A stretch of DNA of 33,199 nt from Verrucomicrobiota bacterium (GTDB taxonomy: Bacteria > Verrucomicrobiota > Lentisphaeria > JABSQK01 > JAJFLO01), in assembly GCA_021772675.1 (NCBI GenBank), contig JAJFLO010000151.1:1-33199 (forward strand). Direction: 5' to 3'. Position 1 is the stretch's first letter. Each line of letters starts with the position of its first letter. Positions 17,501-25,544 of the stretch are shown in pieces. A program made the position numbers and the translations under genes. The notes under the pieces were generated by a model. The model was not told the DNA's origin, did no database searches, and was given only the letters and a program-made list of their open reading frames with translations.

Positions 17501-19130
17501 CACGAAGAGAAGTAAGTTCACCTAAAACTGTTATTGCTAATTGAGACTCAAACTCTTGAATTGGTTTACTTTTAACGTTTACAGATTCGGTTTTGCGTAG
17601 TTGAGAGATTTTTTTAGCAATTGGCTCTAAATAATCGATGAGCTGATCAAGTGACTTCGAATTTGGCCGAACAAACATTAGTAGTTCACTCATTATCCTC
17701 TTTAGAAGAGGACTATTTACGAAAGTTTGGAACGATGGAGAGTCGGATGGTATAGTAACAAGGTTTGAAAGTAGCCGACATGCTATCTTTAGACGAGTGG
17801 GACCGCCTTGCCATATAGGTTTAACAATATCCGCGGGATTTAGCTCAATCTTTGGATTTTTATCGCTAACTCCAAGTACATATAAACCTAATTTTTCCCG
17901 GTGCCGCCATGAAAAACTCCCATTTAATGCATCCTGCATTATAATTTCAGAGTATTTTCCGTTCGAATATTCCTGAAGTAAATGTGTAAATACGGAATCA
18001 GGCAAATTTTCGTAATAATACCCGTGAGCCAACGATTGGGTTGCGGGATAATGTCCAGCTTTCACCAAACGGAGTAACAACTCAAAAGACCACGACATAG
18101 TTTGAGAATCCTCCCCATGAATATTCTGCAATAACCCTGCTGTATGAAGCCAAATAAACCATTTAACATTAGATTCTTGTTGTTCCGAACCTAACCATTC
18201 TTTGATTACAATCTTCGGTCCAATCGAATCAGCGAGAAAAGATAAAACTTCAATAACCTTAGCATTCTTACGCAACTCTAGATCTTGATAAGTTTTCTTA
18301 GATGCCTTTACTAAAAAAGGCATCAATTCCGAATTGTTGTTGTTGTGACTTTTTTTCAACAATGCGTTGGCATCAATCCAATTCTCAACAGGTAACGCAT
18401 GAAGACGGTGTAATAAGGTTCTTTCTATTGAATTGAGATCTGGGATGGAAGTATTATATCCGTCTTCTATATTGTCGAATGCAGTCAACACGATAGACAT
18501 TTCATGAGCCAACGACTCATTTCTACACCAATTCATTATCGTAGCTTCAAATGTTGAATTAGTGACGGTGTCAACAATATCTGACAAGAAATACCACCTA
18601 ATGATTTTGTCGTGTACAGTTCCACCAATTACATCAGGGTGAATATTATCATGCTGATTAGTGTCAAGCTGCTTTTTTACAAACTCTCGAAATTTAAGAT
18701 TTCGCCAGCTTTCAGGCGGAGATGGATTATTAAGCCATTGAATAAGTGTCGTATTCTCCGGGCCGAAAAAATGTGGGAAAATTGAAGTAATTTTTTGAAA
18801 AAACGTAATCGGAATTCCTTGTTTGTAATCGGAATTCATTATAAAACTATTTTCGAATACAAAAACCAGCTTTTCCGATAATTGCTGTGCGGCCACTGAT
18901 CCTACAGCTGTTGATTCGCAAAGCAGCATTACTTTGTCAAGTGTTTTTCCATACTTCATTTCAGTTTTGTTAGAACCACTTAACTCATCTAAGTGATAAT
19001 TCAGTCGGTTTATTTCCTTGGACAATCCACCGCCATCTGAGGCACGTGACGCGGGTATCAGGAATAAGGGAATTATTGCTGCTGTTGCCAGAATCAAAGA
19101 TTTAGTGTACACCCCTGTTTTAATCTTCAT
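14559..19130 (-). CDS. Giant exported helical protein, about 1523 residues, unknown family
   Basis: The frame can be read from 19154, but ATG 19130 is preferred because it gives a clean Sec signal: a basic start (MKIKTGVYTK), a hydrophobic core (SLILATAAIIPLFLIPA) and a small-residue cleavage region (SRAS). The mature part is almost all alpha-helical, with charged stretches and no cysteine-based or enzymatic motif. A lysine-rich segment occurs at about KNLADNSSKKKQKGNRQKLKEKL. The preferred start overlaps the end of the upstream gene by eleven bases, so the two are translated together. The size, export and helical nature suggest a structural or scaffold protein between membranes or on the surface. 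No homologous family is recognised. It precedes the polytopic protein with a four-base overlap. Confidence 0.6.
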   Translation of the reverse strand: MKIKTGVYTKSLILATAAIIPLFLIPASRASDGGGLSKEINRLNYHLDELSGSNKTEMKYGKTLDKVMLLCESTAVGSVAAQQLSEKLVFVFENSFIMNSDYKQGIPITFFQKITSIFPHFFGPENTTLIQWLNNPSPPESWRNLKFREFVKKQLDTNQHDNIHPDVIGGTVHDKIIRWYFLSDIVDTVTNSTFEATIMNWCRNESLAHEMSIVLTAFDNIEDGYNTSIPDLNSIERTLLHRLHALPVENWIDANALLKKSHNNNNSELMPFLVKASKKTYQDLELRKNAKVIEVLSFLADSIGPKIVIKEWLGSEQQESNVKWFIWLHTAGLLQNIHGEDSQTMSWSFELLLRLVKAGHYPATQSLAHGYYYENLPDSVFTHLLQEYSNGKYSEIIMQDALNGSFSWRHREKLGLYVLGVSDKNPKIELNPADIVKPIWQGGPTRLKIACRLLSNLVTIPSDSPSFQTFVNSPLLKRIMSELLMFVRPNSKSLDQLIDYLEPIAKKISQLRKTESVNVKSKPIQEFESQLAITVLGELTSLREPTDDGHISIIVREHILRFVKLFELTMRINELITRATGDSPLWLGKVRKGIATKIFGLNSLNDQTVDSFKWEKNVLEFRARILLTLDKPLTRCLSDKNVEAEAWWKTIYLPIAKVPEMLKILRNFSAETDTKLPHLSWIRRDPINSSKLLIELFDAIHVKYWLDAEEPIEDLLTERLNHIGYSPKEIWELDPERLLDRDWDINTGLFVWKKFLDKYSPVENHDWKLPEITSRIISELGRSPDHLSLGNPRIWGYIPWLLNILTATEWQLYPFLSENNETLSTISRITPTGNSSKPFDLVTNGEEVSRIVDAKLRLQLLHDVILPQLQNASADEVEMFIRATIFLPNRSDNLDPLGKVTINDCNGIRQLAYEFALIFFKANDDFEEKFRWLENLMLISASARGKIPFEPNFLALLQNELHRFNEHSGEVMRIKELHNRFFEIKNLADNSSKKKQKGNRQKLKEKLDTLVPDMWLTNTQIHARDWDKRLKALDEEQVDDHLKLLRDFELYLSNNDDVQSKEGLLRNKEDLDLIQRTLVFIDYHVNYSRQNFDGRDLLGIVKPARLDRKKKGIQQEEFKSVEQNLTEPMWWPAISILTWITPSIKIAFEEEALGILNDSRDYSDQAIDVLRRLVLLNDAVFKTLESVMSNKDHRDTILGYEHHIEHRLYNFRLLAESITVRRTTADALSNNTFDGIAQNLEIYKSSGLRRSDELAKAQFFYDITAGISKQFKRNPFVIPGENHLSKSSVDALIRKAIIWQSDPECPRSVIGGARRFIDGISSQPYSLLKSVESPAGVTSILTEIFAQLRIAKFDVSDAKIKYFNFYEELLLSNESSLEIRISDGLSQILTETMFQTWKKPEYSDIISQKVHFEKLVRWWRSQIKSTAPQDPLWFKSFYSGFGNVLNQLIRGEDRGDNNIPYLWEPVDKLEKVLDFKNAELDKEGGQDKALRPPDKLLDLMDWFYSLSEHNDPNEMNILLGPVR

Positions 19131-22100
19131 TTGGTACACCGCGAATAAATGCAATACGGCAGGCCTGCCTTACCAACCAATTGGAGAAACGTTTCCCTTG
19201 TAGTTTATGTTCATCAATCCAACCTTGGTCTACCCATTTAGCAGGGACTAATTCTCCATTTCGTCCTATCTGTGGAATGCCTATAATATACGGCGGAATA
19301 TCTCCAGAATCTGATTGGGACTCCATTTGAACTTCTGTAGCAAGTGCAGTCTGAACAGTTCCAAGGTTCACAGTACCTTCTCTAACAAGCTCATATCGGT
19401 TAGTCCATTCCATTACAATATTTTGAACGCTGCCCGTAAGAGCACGTTGATCTAATTGATCAGGAGACATATTGACAATGAAAGTCGGAAGCTCAATCAT
19501 CAAATCGATATCTAAATTTCGAACTCTCTCGACTGTTTTAAATGATTCAGAGCAACCTGCGACTAACACTAATTCAATGATCTCTTTCTGAAGAATATTT
19601 GCCGTTTCAATAGCACCCATTCCATGTAACCAAGATCCTATTACACACTCCAAATAGAGGACATTTAAGAGATGTACTGTAATGGGTTTTTCAACAAATT
19701 GATCGCGACTTCTATGAAGTATTTCCATCCATTCATCGACGTAGGCTATACCCTCCTCCTCAAACGGCATAGGTGAGTTTATGAGATTCAGGAGATAATC
19801 TCGTGCACGCAGATTAAGTTTGGACAATTGCTGTTCACTTTCCCAATTTTGCAGTACAGCAAGCTGAGGTTGCCTAATATGTGTATCCCAAAATTTTCGG
19901 TGATTCTCAGGTAATTTCTGGAGCCCAGTTAGTTCATTTTCAAATTCTGCCTTAATAGTTTCGCTTCTTTGCTCAAGTTGTTTTTTAAAATCAAGTGTAA
20001 GTGCTATTTCATCAACAAGTTGACTCGCAGGATAGTTAGGAGAAAGTCTGCCTGCTTCTCGGTGTAATGATGCTTCTCCTTGATACTCATAACTTGTTCT
20101 TTTCCCACCGGCCCCACTCCCCGGACCATCTCCTTCGACATATGTGGATCGACCATTTGAATCTTCCCATGAGAAACCGCGATTCGAAAAACCTAATGCT
20201 ATACCATCATTAAAAACTACCGTTGTTCGACTAGATAGACTTTTCATGATCAAACCCCCGCCATGACGCTGTGATAAAGTGGCAACCGATCTTGGAAAAT
20301 GGAATTGAGGCACTACACGTTTCAAAGGTATCTTTACGGGTTTCTTACTATCAGGCATCGCGAAATAAATGAAATCTTCAGGAGTAAGGCCTAAGGCACT
20401 GACAAAAATATTTCCTTTGCTACTTGGTCGAAATATATACAGCCGCTGAGCTGGGCAAACCTCGACCGTTAAAACATTTTTTGACTCTGGATGGATGGCT
20501 TCGATTTTCATTGTTCTTGTTGAAAAACCTTGCGTAGCAATTTTAATTGGTATACTGGAAAAATTCCCCGTTATTGCAGGATCATATGATGCGACGGCTT
20601 GTTTTTTTAATTTTGGAGGATCAATGATCACACTACGCTTAGCAAGTATATTTGAAACATCATTGTTGCGTAGACTTTTTTCTTTATTTTTACCTACCCC
20701 TTGGATCGTTGCCAGTTTTGATTTAACAATCAATCCTACTGTATGAGTATCAATAGGATTCTCGTCGGTACCCACAAGAATAGGACCCACCTTTACGTAG
20801 CCAACGTTAGCAGTTTCTAATGTAACAAATTCAGTAAGATTTGGTCGCTCCTCCATTTTAATCAAAGTTGTCCACGACGGTTTCTGATCATTATCTAGCC
20901 CCTTTACGATTTTATCTCCCACTTTAAGAGTAAAAGGTGTAACACAGGTTTCTGTAAGAACGCCATCAGATATCGTGAGCACCCATGATAATTCTCCAAG
21001 TCGAATGACGGTATCATCTTCAAATCCAAGTGCATAAACACGGCTCTGTGGAATAAATTCTTTGGTCACAGCCCACGTGGTATGTGAAGTCAGTTTCGGA
21101 TTAGACCACAGATTGTTTTCAGTTTCGTTTACAAAAAAACCTATAAGACCAGTACCTTGAATTTCATCATTGTGGTCCTTGTCTGCTTCAACGTCTCGAA
21201 TAGCGATGGGGGGATTGGGTCGCAAAATATGAACCAACCCCATTGAATCAATTGAACTGGAAGTTATGGATCCTGCTTCGACCATAGCTATATCTGGACC
21301 AGATTTAGATGTAGCAACAATAAGGTTATTTGCAACCTGCCGATTGGAACCAGCTAATGAAAATTCAATAAATGAAGATCTATTGTTCATCAATGACCGA
21401 GTTTTTGGTATCACAACATTTACGGTTGCACAGGGTCCATGATTCCAGGTTTTTGTTCCAGGTTCAATGAGATTCGCAGATGTCCAAATCCCCGTTTCAG
21501 CTACTGTAGACATCAAAATGTGACACTTGGGTGTAAGAATCAATTTGTGAGGTGATCGTTGGTTTGTCAACAAATCTATCTTCACTTCCTGTCGAAGGTT
21601 ATGTCTTTTTGATCTAATGACGGTGAATTCTGTTGGTTTCAATTCTCCTGTAATAGAATTTAGTTCTGATACTGATGGTCGAGGAAGCCCCATATATCCT
21701 TTTATTTTATCACCCAGCTGAACATCTCCTGCTCGAATTCGATATTGACCACTTTCTCCAATGATTGTAACAAACGTATCTTCATGTATCGCAATTATCG
21801 CTTTGCCCTCGCCTCTTAAATCCGGTGACGACCAAGGAATCGAGATACGTTCGAAACGCTGATTTCGAGGTAATTTAGAATCTAACAAAAATTCTTCGGT
21901 ATAAGGTCGTGCTAGATTATCAAAAATTAATGTATATATTACTTTATCTTCATCCCCATCAACTATAATTCGCTTAACGTCCATCCGAGGAACAGATCCC
22001 GCGAGAGCATTGACTCGCCTTGTTTCTGGTGTAGCCTCAAAAAGATCAACTAGCTCTCTTGCATCGAGAAGTGCCAATTTTTTTGAATCCCAATGTTTCG

Positions 22101-23133
22101 AATCAGAATGTTTTGCAAGTTCAATAGCCATCGAATACAGCGATGGGAGCACATTTGGATCAGCAACTACGACTGCGTCAGGAACGTCAATATCAAAATA
22201 AGGGGCAAGCTTCGTTGTCTTACGCATTGACAAGTTTTTCTTAGAATCAATCAAGATTTTCTCAAAATTATCTTTCCATAACCCATTCGCATCATTATTC
22301 ATACTTGGGACCCCGTGAGTTGTTAGGAGCAGGATCTCTATAATTCGGCTACGAATAGTTAGGTTCTGCATTTTAATCTTTGGGAAAATCTCTTCTGCTG
22401 CACCGGGATGTATACTAAAAAAATCATCAATCAAAACTTCACGCGACGGATCGGTAAGCTGACTTATATCTGTATGTGCACTAGTATGTTTTGAGACGCC
22501 GATCGCATCGGTCGCAGTACTGATACTGACAAGCTTTTGTACAGCCTGACGAATTTCAATATGAAATTGTGCACCTTCATTAAATAGGGACTCCAATATC
22601 TTGTTATTCTCAACGTATAGAGTGTGTACAATGGCAGCTTTATCCACCAATTCTAGAGGAATGTAAGCATAAATGGTAGGATGTAGTATATCACTGGCAA
22701 CAGCTGCTGCTGCACCATTAGCTAGTGTACTTCCAACTGCAAGTTTGGATGAAAGACGACCGTAGGCTCTACAAAAGTAATAGACGAACATTCTGACTGC
22801 ATCTGAACTTTCTTCTAAAGTTTTCTGTGCTATTTCCAATTGCCCTCTCTGAGGGTTAAATCGAATTGGAAATCCAGAAGAAACAACACGGTCATCTGAC
22901 CATCCATCTAAGCGAATTACACGAGGAGAAATTTTACTGTCGGGACCGATATATGCATCTATATTGTTTGAAATGTTAAAGTCACTTTTCAATCCTAAAA
23001 AAACCGTTTCATGGGATGCATGTTGAGACATAGTTCGAAAAAAATCTCTAGGCTTCTCAAATTCGATCTCTGCTCCGACAATAAATGATTTGGCACAAAT
23101 GACAAGACAAAACGCAACTATATTTTTCTTCAT
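19120..23133 (-). CDS. Giant exported protein with Hint-like (inactive) beta domains, about 1337 residues
   Basis: ATG 23133 is chosen over the upstream frame start at 23181 because a GGAG ribosome site precedes it. It gives a signal peptide (MKKNIVAFCLVICAKSFIVGA). After about 430 residues of mixed fold comes a region resembling the Hint fold of inteins and Hedgehog proteins: DTFVTIIGESGQYRIRAGDV then QLGDKI, followed about 70 residues later by LTPKCHILMS and GIWTSANLIEPGT. These match Hint blocks A and B, including the TPxH motif. The nucleophilic Cys/Ser that opens an active Hint is not seen, so self-cleavage is unlikely. A second similar unit lies around YALGFEDDTVIRLGELSW and FTLKVGDKI. 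A glycine-rich linker (GDGPGSGAGGKR) leads to a helical C-terminus. The role may be adhesion or scaffolding. Confidence 0.6.
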   Translation of the reverse strand: MKKNIVAFCLVICAKSFIVGAEIEFEKPRDFFRTMSQHASHETVFLGLKSDFNISNNIDAYIGPDSKISPRVIRLDGWSDDRVVSSGFPIRFNPQRGQLEIAQKTLEESSDAVRMFVYYFCRAYGRLSSKLAVGSTLANGAAAAVASDILHPTIYAYIPLELVDKAAIVHTLYVENNKILESLFNEGAQFHIEIRQAVQKLVSISTATDAIGVSKHTSAHTDISQLTDPSREVLIDDFFSIHPGAAEEIFPKIKMQNLTIRSRIIEILLLTTHGVPSMNNDANGLWKDNFEKILIDSKKNLSMRKTTKLAPYFDIDVPDAVVVADPNVLPSLYSMAIELAKHSDSKHWDSKKLALLDARELVDLFEATPETRRVNALAGSVPRMDVKRIIVDGDEDKVIYTLIFDNLARPYTEEFLLDSKLPRNQRFERISIPWSSPDLRGEGKAIIAIHEDTFVTIIGESGQYRIRAGDVQLGDKIKGYMGLPRPSVSELNSITGELKPTEFTVIRSKRHNLRQEVKIDLLTNQRSPHKLILTPKCHILMSTVAETGIWTSANLIEPGTKTWNHGPCATVNVVIPKTRSLMNNRSSFIEFSLAGSNRQVANNLIVATSKSGPDIAMVEAGSITSSSIDSMGLVHILRPNPPIAIRDVEADKDHNDEIQGTGLIGFFVNETENNLWSNPKLTSHTTWAVTKEFIPQSRVYALGFEDDTVIRLGELSWVLTISDGVLTETCVTPFTLKVGDKIVKGLDNDQKPSWTTLIKMEERPNLTEFVTLETANVGYVKVGPILVGTDENPIDTHTVGLIVKSKLATIQGVGKNKEKSLRNNDVSNILAKRSVIIDPPKLKKQAVASYDPAITGNFSSIPIKIATQGFSTRTMKIEAIHPESKNVLTVEVCPAQRLYIFRPSSKGNIFVSALGLTPEDFIYFAMPDSKKPVKIPLKRVVPQFHFPRSVATLSQRHGGGLIMKSLSSRTTVVFNDGIALGFSNRGFSWEDSNGRSTYVEGDGPGSGAGGKRTSYEYQGEASLHREAGRLSPNYPASQLVDEIALTLDFKKQLEQRSETIKAEFENELTGLQKLPENHRKFWDTHIRQPQLAVLQNWESEQQLSKLNLRARDYLLNLINSPMPFEEEGIAYVDEWMEILHRSRDQFVEKPITVHLLNVLYLECVIGSWLHGMGAIETANILQKEIIELVLVAGCSESFKTVERVRNLDIDLMIELPTFIVNMSPDQLDQRALTGSVQNIVMEWTNRYELVREGTVNLGTVQTALATEVQMESQSDSGDIPPYIIGIPQIGRNGELVPAKWVDQGWIDEHKLQGKRFSNWLVRQACRIAFIRGVPNED

Positions 23134-23187
23134 TTTTACTCCAGGTTTTAATTTTATACATTTAATAAATAGTAAATTCATATCATG

Positions 23188-24750
23188 TTATTTATTGTGA
23201 AGAATTATTTTTTTCCTGAGGCCTATGTCTCTTAGACGCAATTTAAAAGATTTGCGCACGTCCTTTTTTAATACACGGATTTTAAATGGGCTAATAAATG
23301 GGGTCTCAATGCTGAGGGGAAATTCAATCGCAAAGCTTTTCCAGGATTCTGATGAAACTTTAGCGTGAAGTATAAATTGTTTCGAATCAGGATTTCCATA
23401 GGAAAACTCAATAGTTTCGTTCAATCCTATCGTACTTGCTTCAAAGAATAATTCCCATTTCTCCTGCTTATCTAAATCCAGGTTTTTGGGAGTATAGTAT
23501 TTTATTGATTTTTCTGGGTTAAACGTGACTACCAATTCATTTGAAGATTTATTGAGCCAGGTAAATAGTATGAAAAAAGAGGTTTCGCTTTGCCAAATTA
23601 TTTCACTTGAAGACTTTGATGAATTTCGAGTAATCACCGGCAGTATTCCTCCTGATCGACTAATTAGTGTAATAGGCAAATGATCTTGAAATGGTTTCTG
23701 TGGACGTGTCAGTGTTTCAGTAGTAGGCGGGGATTCTGTTAGTACCACTACTGGATCTGGAGGATCAAATTCTGTACTATAGAATCTTTGAGTATAAATT
23801 GTAATCACGATGGGTAAAAGTAATGAAGCCAATATCAATAAAAACATATATTTATGGTGAATATCTTGACTTTTGCTAATATCAGCTAAAAATTCAGCAA
23901 ATTGCATGCATGAACGATGACGTGAATCTGCTTTTTTTGCTAGTGCCTTAAATACCGCTTTATTTTGCCTTCTAGATAATTGTGGGAGACGCATTGGTGA
24001 TTCATTGAGGACAGTATCCTTAATTAATCCCCGATCATTTGATAAAAAGACTGAGTGAAACGGGACTTCACCCGATATCAATTCATAGAACAATACTGCC
24101 AATCCATATTGATCCGTTGTCTTTCCCTGTTGACGACCGGCAAGCTGTTCCGGAGACATATAAGGTAATGTACCACTAACTGGCATTGGATTCTTGGAAA
24201 GGCTATTTAGTGAAAGTCGTAATTCTAACGCGATTCCAAAGTCTAAAAGTACAACGCGACCACTATTCATTACTATAACATTTGAAGGTTTTACGTCTCT
24301 ATGCAAAACTTTCTCCGAATGGGCATAATCAAGAGCAATGGCAAGTTGAGTGATAATTTCAATAGCATCGTCTATAGGCAATTTGCAATCGCGGTAGCGA
24401 TTTGTATACGTTCTTAGCGTCACACCTTCGACGTAATCCATAACTATAATAAAATCTCCTCGACATAGGTCAAGTTTGACAGATATTGAATCATCAACTG
24501 AACCAATCTTATGGATATCTCTAACCAAAGCAATAGAGGGATGGGTCAGCTCACAAACGAGAACAAAATTTTGGCGAATTCGGACCATCTCATTATCATT
24601 ATGAGCTAGCTCAGGTGGTAAAGTTTTCAACGCTACATGGCGCTCTTTTTCAATATCCCAAGCTCGATAGACACAGCCATATGCTCCCTCTCCCAGTTTT
24701 TCGATAATCTGGTAATTATCAATTTTTCCAAGATATTCATCTGTACCCAA
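23188..24750 (-). CDS. Membrane-anchored Ser/Thr protein kinase with an extracytoplasmic domain
   Basis: This 520-residue bacterial Hanks-type kinase begins at TTG 24750, preceded by GGAG ten bases upstream. All catalytic motifs are present: Gly-loop GEGAYGCV at 20-27, K42 in VALKTL, HRDVKPSN at 150-157, DFG at 170-172, SPE in place of APE at 199-201 and DQYGLAVLFYEL from 213. A single transmembrane helix (about 302-319, FLLILASLLLPIVITIY) separates it from a C-terminal part of about 200 residues outside the cytoplasm, with beta-rich segments but no PASTA, WD40 or other named repeat. It is the first gene of the operon and is divergent from the sigma-FHA gene, whose FHA domain is the expected kind of reader for threonine phosphorylation. 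The outer domain is probably a sensor of unknown ligand. Confidence 0.9.
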   Translation of the reverse strand: MGTDEYLGKIDNYQIIEKLGEGAYGCVYRAWDIEKERHVALKTLPPELAHNDNEMVRIRQNFVLVCELTHPSIALVRDIHKIGSVDDSISVKLDLCRGDFIIVMDYVEGVTLRTYTNRYRDCKLPIDDAIEIITQLAIALDYAHSEKVLHRDVKPSNVIVMNSGRVVLLDFGIALELRLSLNSLSKNPMPVSGTLPYMSPEQLAGRQQGKTTDQYGLAVLFYELISGEVPFHSVFLSNDRGLIKDTVLNESPMRLPQLSRRQNKAVFKALAKKADSRHRSCMQFAEFLADISKSQDIHHKYMFLLILASLLLPIVITIYTQRFYSTEFDPPDPVVVLTESPPTTETLTRPQKPFQDHLPITLISRSGGILPVITRNSSKSSSEIIWQSETSFFILFTWLNKSSNELVVTFNPEKSIKYYTPKNLDLDKQEKWELFFEASTIGLNETIEFSYGNPDSKQFILHAKVSSESWKSFAIEFPLSIETPFISPFKIRVLKKDVRKSFKLRLRDIGLRKKIILHNK

Positions 24751-24778
24751 TTATTTGCTACTCCTTTAATCTTATTCA

Positions 24779-24787
24779 GTGTACCAT
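24779..24787 (-). promoter_or_regulatory. Possible extended -10 promoter element of the kinase operon
   Basis: On the minus strand this reads TGGTACACT, a TGn-type extended -10 with four of six matches to TATAAT. It is at the right distance for a short leader before the ribosome site and TTG start of the kinase gene. No good -35 hexamer is paired with it, which extended -10 promoters tolerate. Weak evidence only. Confidence 0.3.
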
Positions 24788-25203
24788 GCCTGCTGATTTC
24801 CAGGGAGATCGGAAAATAAACTTCTATCTTAGTTGATTAGTCAGAAATTTCCATTGTTGAACTGAAATTTATCGTTTTTTGGATTTTCTAAATATTTCAT
24901 CCTGCACAATTCATAATTAATTATGTAATCTTGTATGCAAAAATTAATAAAGCAGAAATTTCTTCCATCCTACCATTAAAATCCAAAGAATTTTCATCCT
25001 AAATCTTATTAGCCCATTCATCAATGAAACCAGGAGAATTTCAATGCCAACTTCTTTTTCCACCTAAACCAATTGTCTCTGCCATTCCAGTAATTTGTTA
25101 ATAGACCGTGACGGCAGGGGCGGCTAAAATGAATACGCAAAATATGGTTAAATCTTCATTATATCAATTAAGAAGTGAAAAGTGAACCGATGAAAGAGTA
25201 ACT

Positions 25204-25308
25204 ATGGTGCATTTCACATGTCTTCGTACTAAAATGAACTCTTTAGAGGCTGAATTGCAGAGAGTTATGACTGAAAACAAGGATCAAGCCATACGAAACG
25301 CACTATAA
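25204..25308 (+). CDS. Possible small protein of 34 residues in the divergent region
   Basis: ATG 25204 opens 34 codons ending in TAA at 25306-25308, giving MVHFTCLRTKMNSLEAELQR followed by a charged helix (VMTENKDQAIRNAL). A weak purine-rich ribosome site (GAAAGAG) lies about ten bases upstream. The helical, charged second half looks more protein-like than chance, but the frame is short and no family is known. It may instead be a remnant, or lie in the leader of the sigma-FHA transcript. Confidence 0.2.
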   Translation: MVHFTCLRTKMNSLEAELQRVMTENKDQAIRNAL

Positions 25309-25544
25309 TACTAAGATGCAAATTAATGGATCGCAAAAGAATATTTGAATTGTTTGATGTTAAACGAATTATGGGAATATTTTAAGTTAGAGAAAAAAAT
25401 TAAAATGCTAATTTTCAACTAAGATTTAAATATTTTCCCAGATTAAGTTAGCAGAAGATTACTTTGCTATTCAGTAAATTAGAGAATTGTTCACAAATTA
25501 TTAGATTTTGAAAAGATACAATAAAATAAAAGAGGACATAAATA

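Larger units (their letters stand above)
24751..25544. promoter_or_regulatory. Divergent intergenic region between the kinase operon and the sigma-FHA gene
   Basis: About 790 bases separate two divergently transcribed units and must contain promoters for both. Reading leftward, TG-G-TACACT (the complement of 24779-24787) is an extended -10-like element. It would place a transcript start about 22 bases before the kinase TTG. The sigma gene has GAGG a few bases before its ATG at 25545. A small plus-strand frame lies inside at 25204-25308. No strong palindrome stands out; an ECF target motif (AAC-type -35 with CGT-type -10) could not be fixed by eye. Confidence 0.4.
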
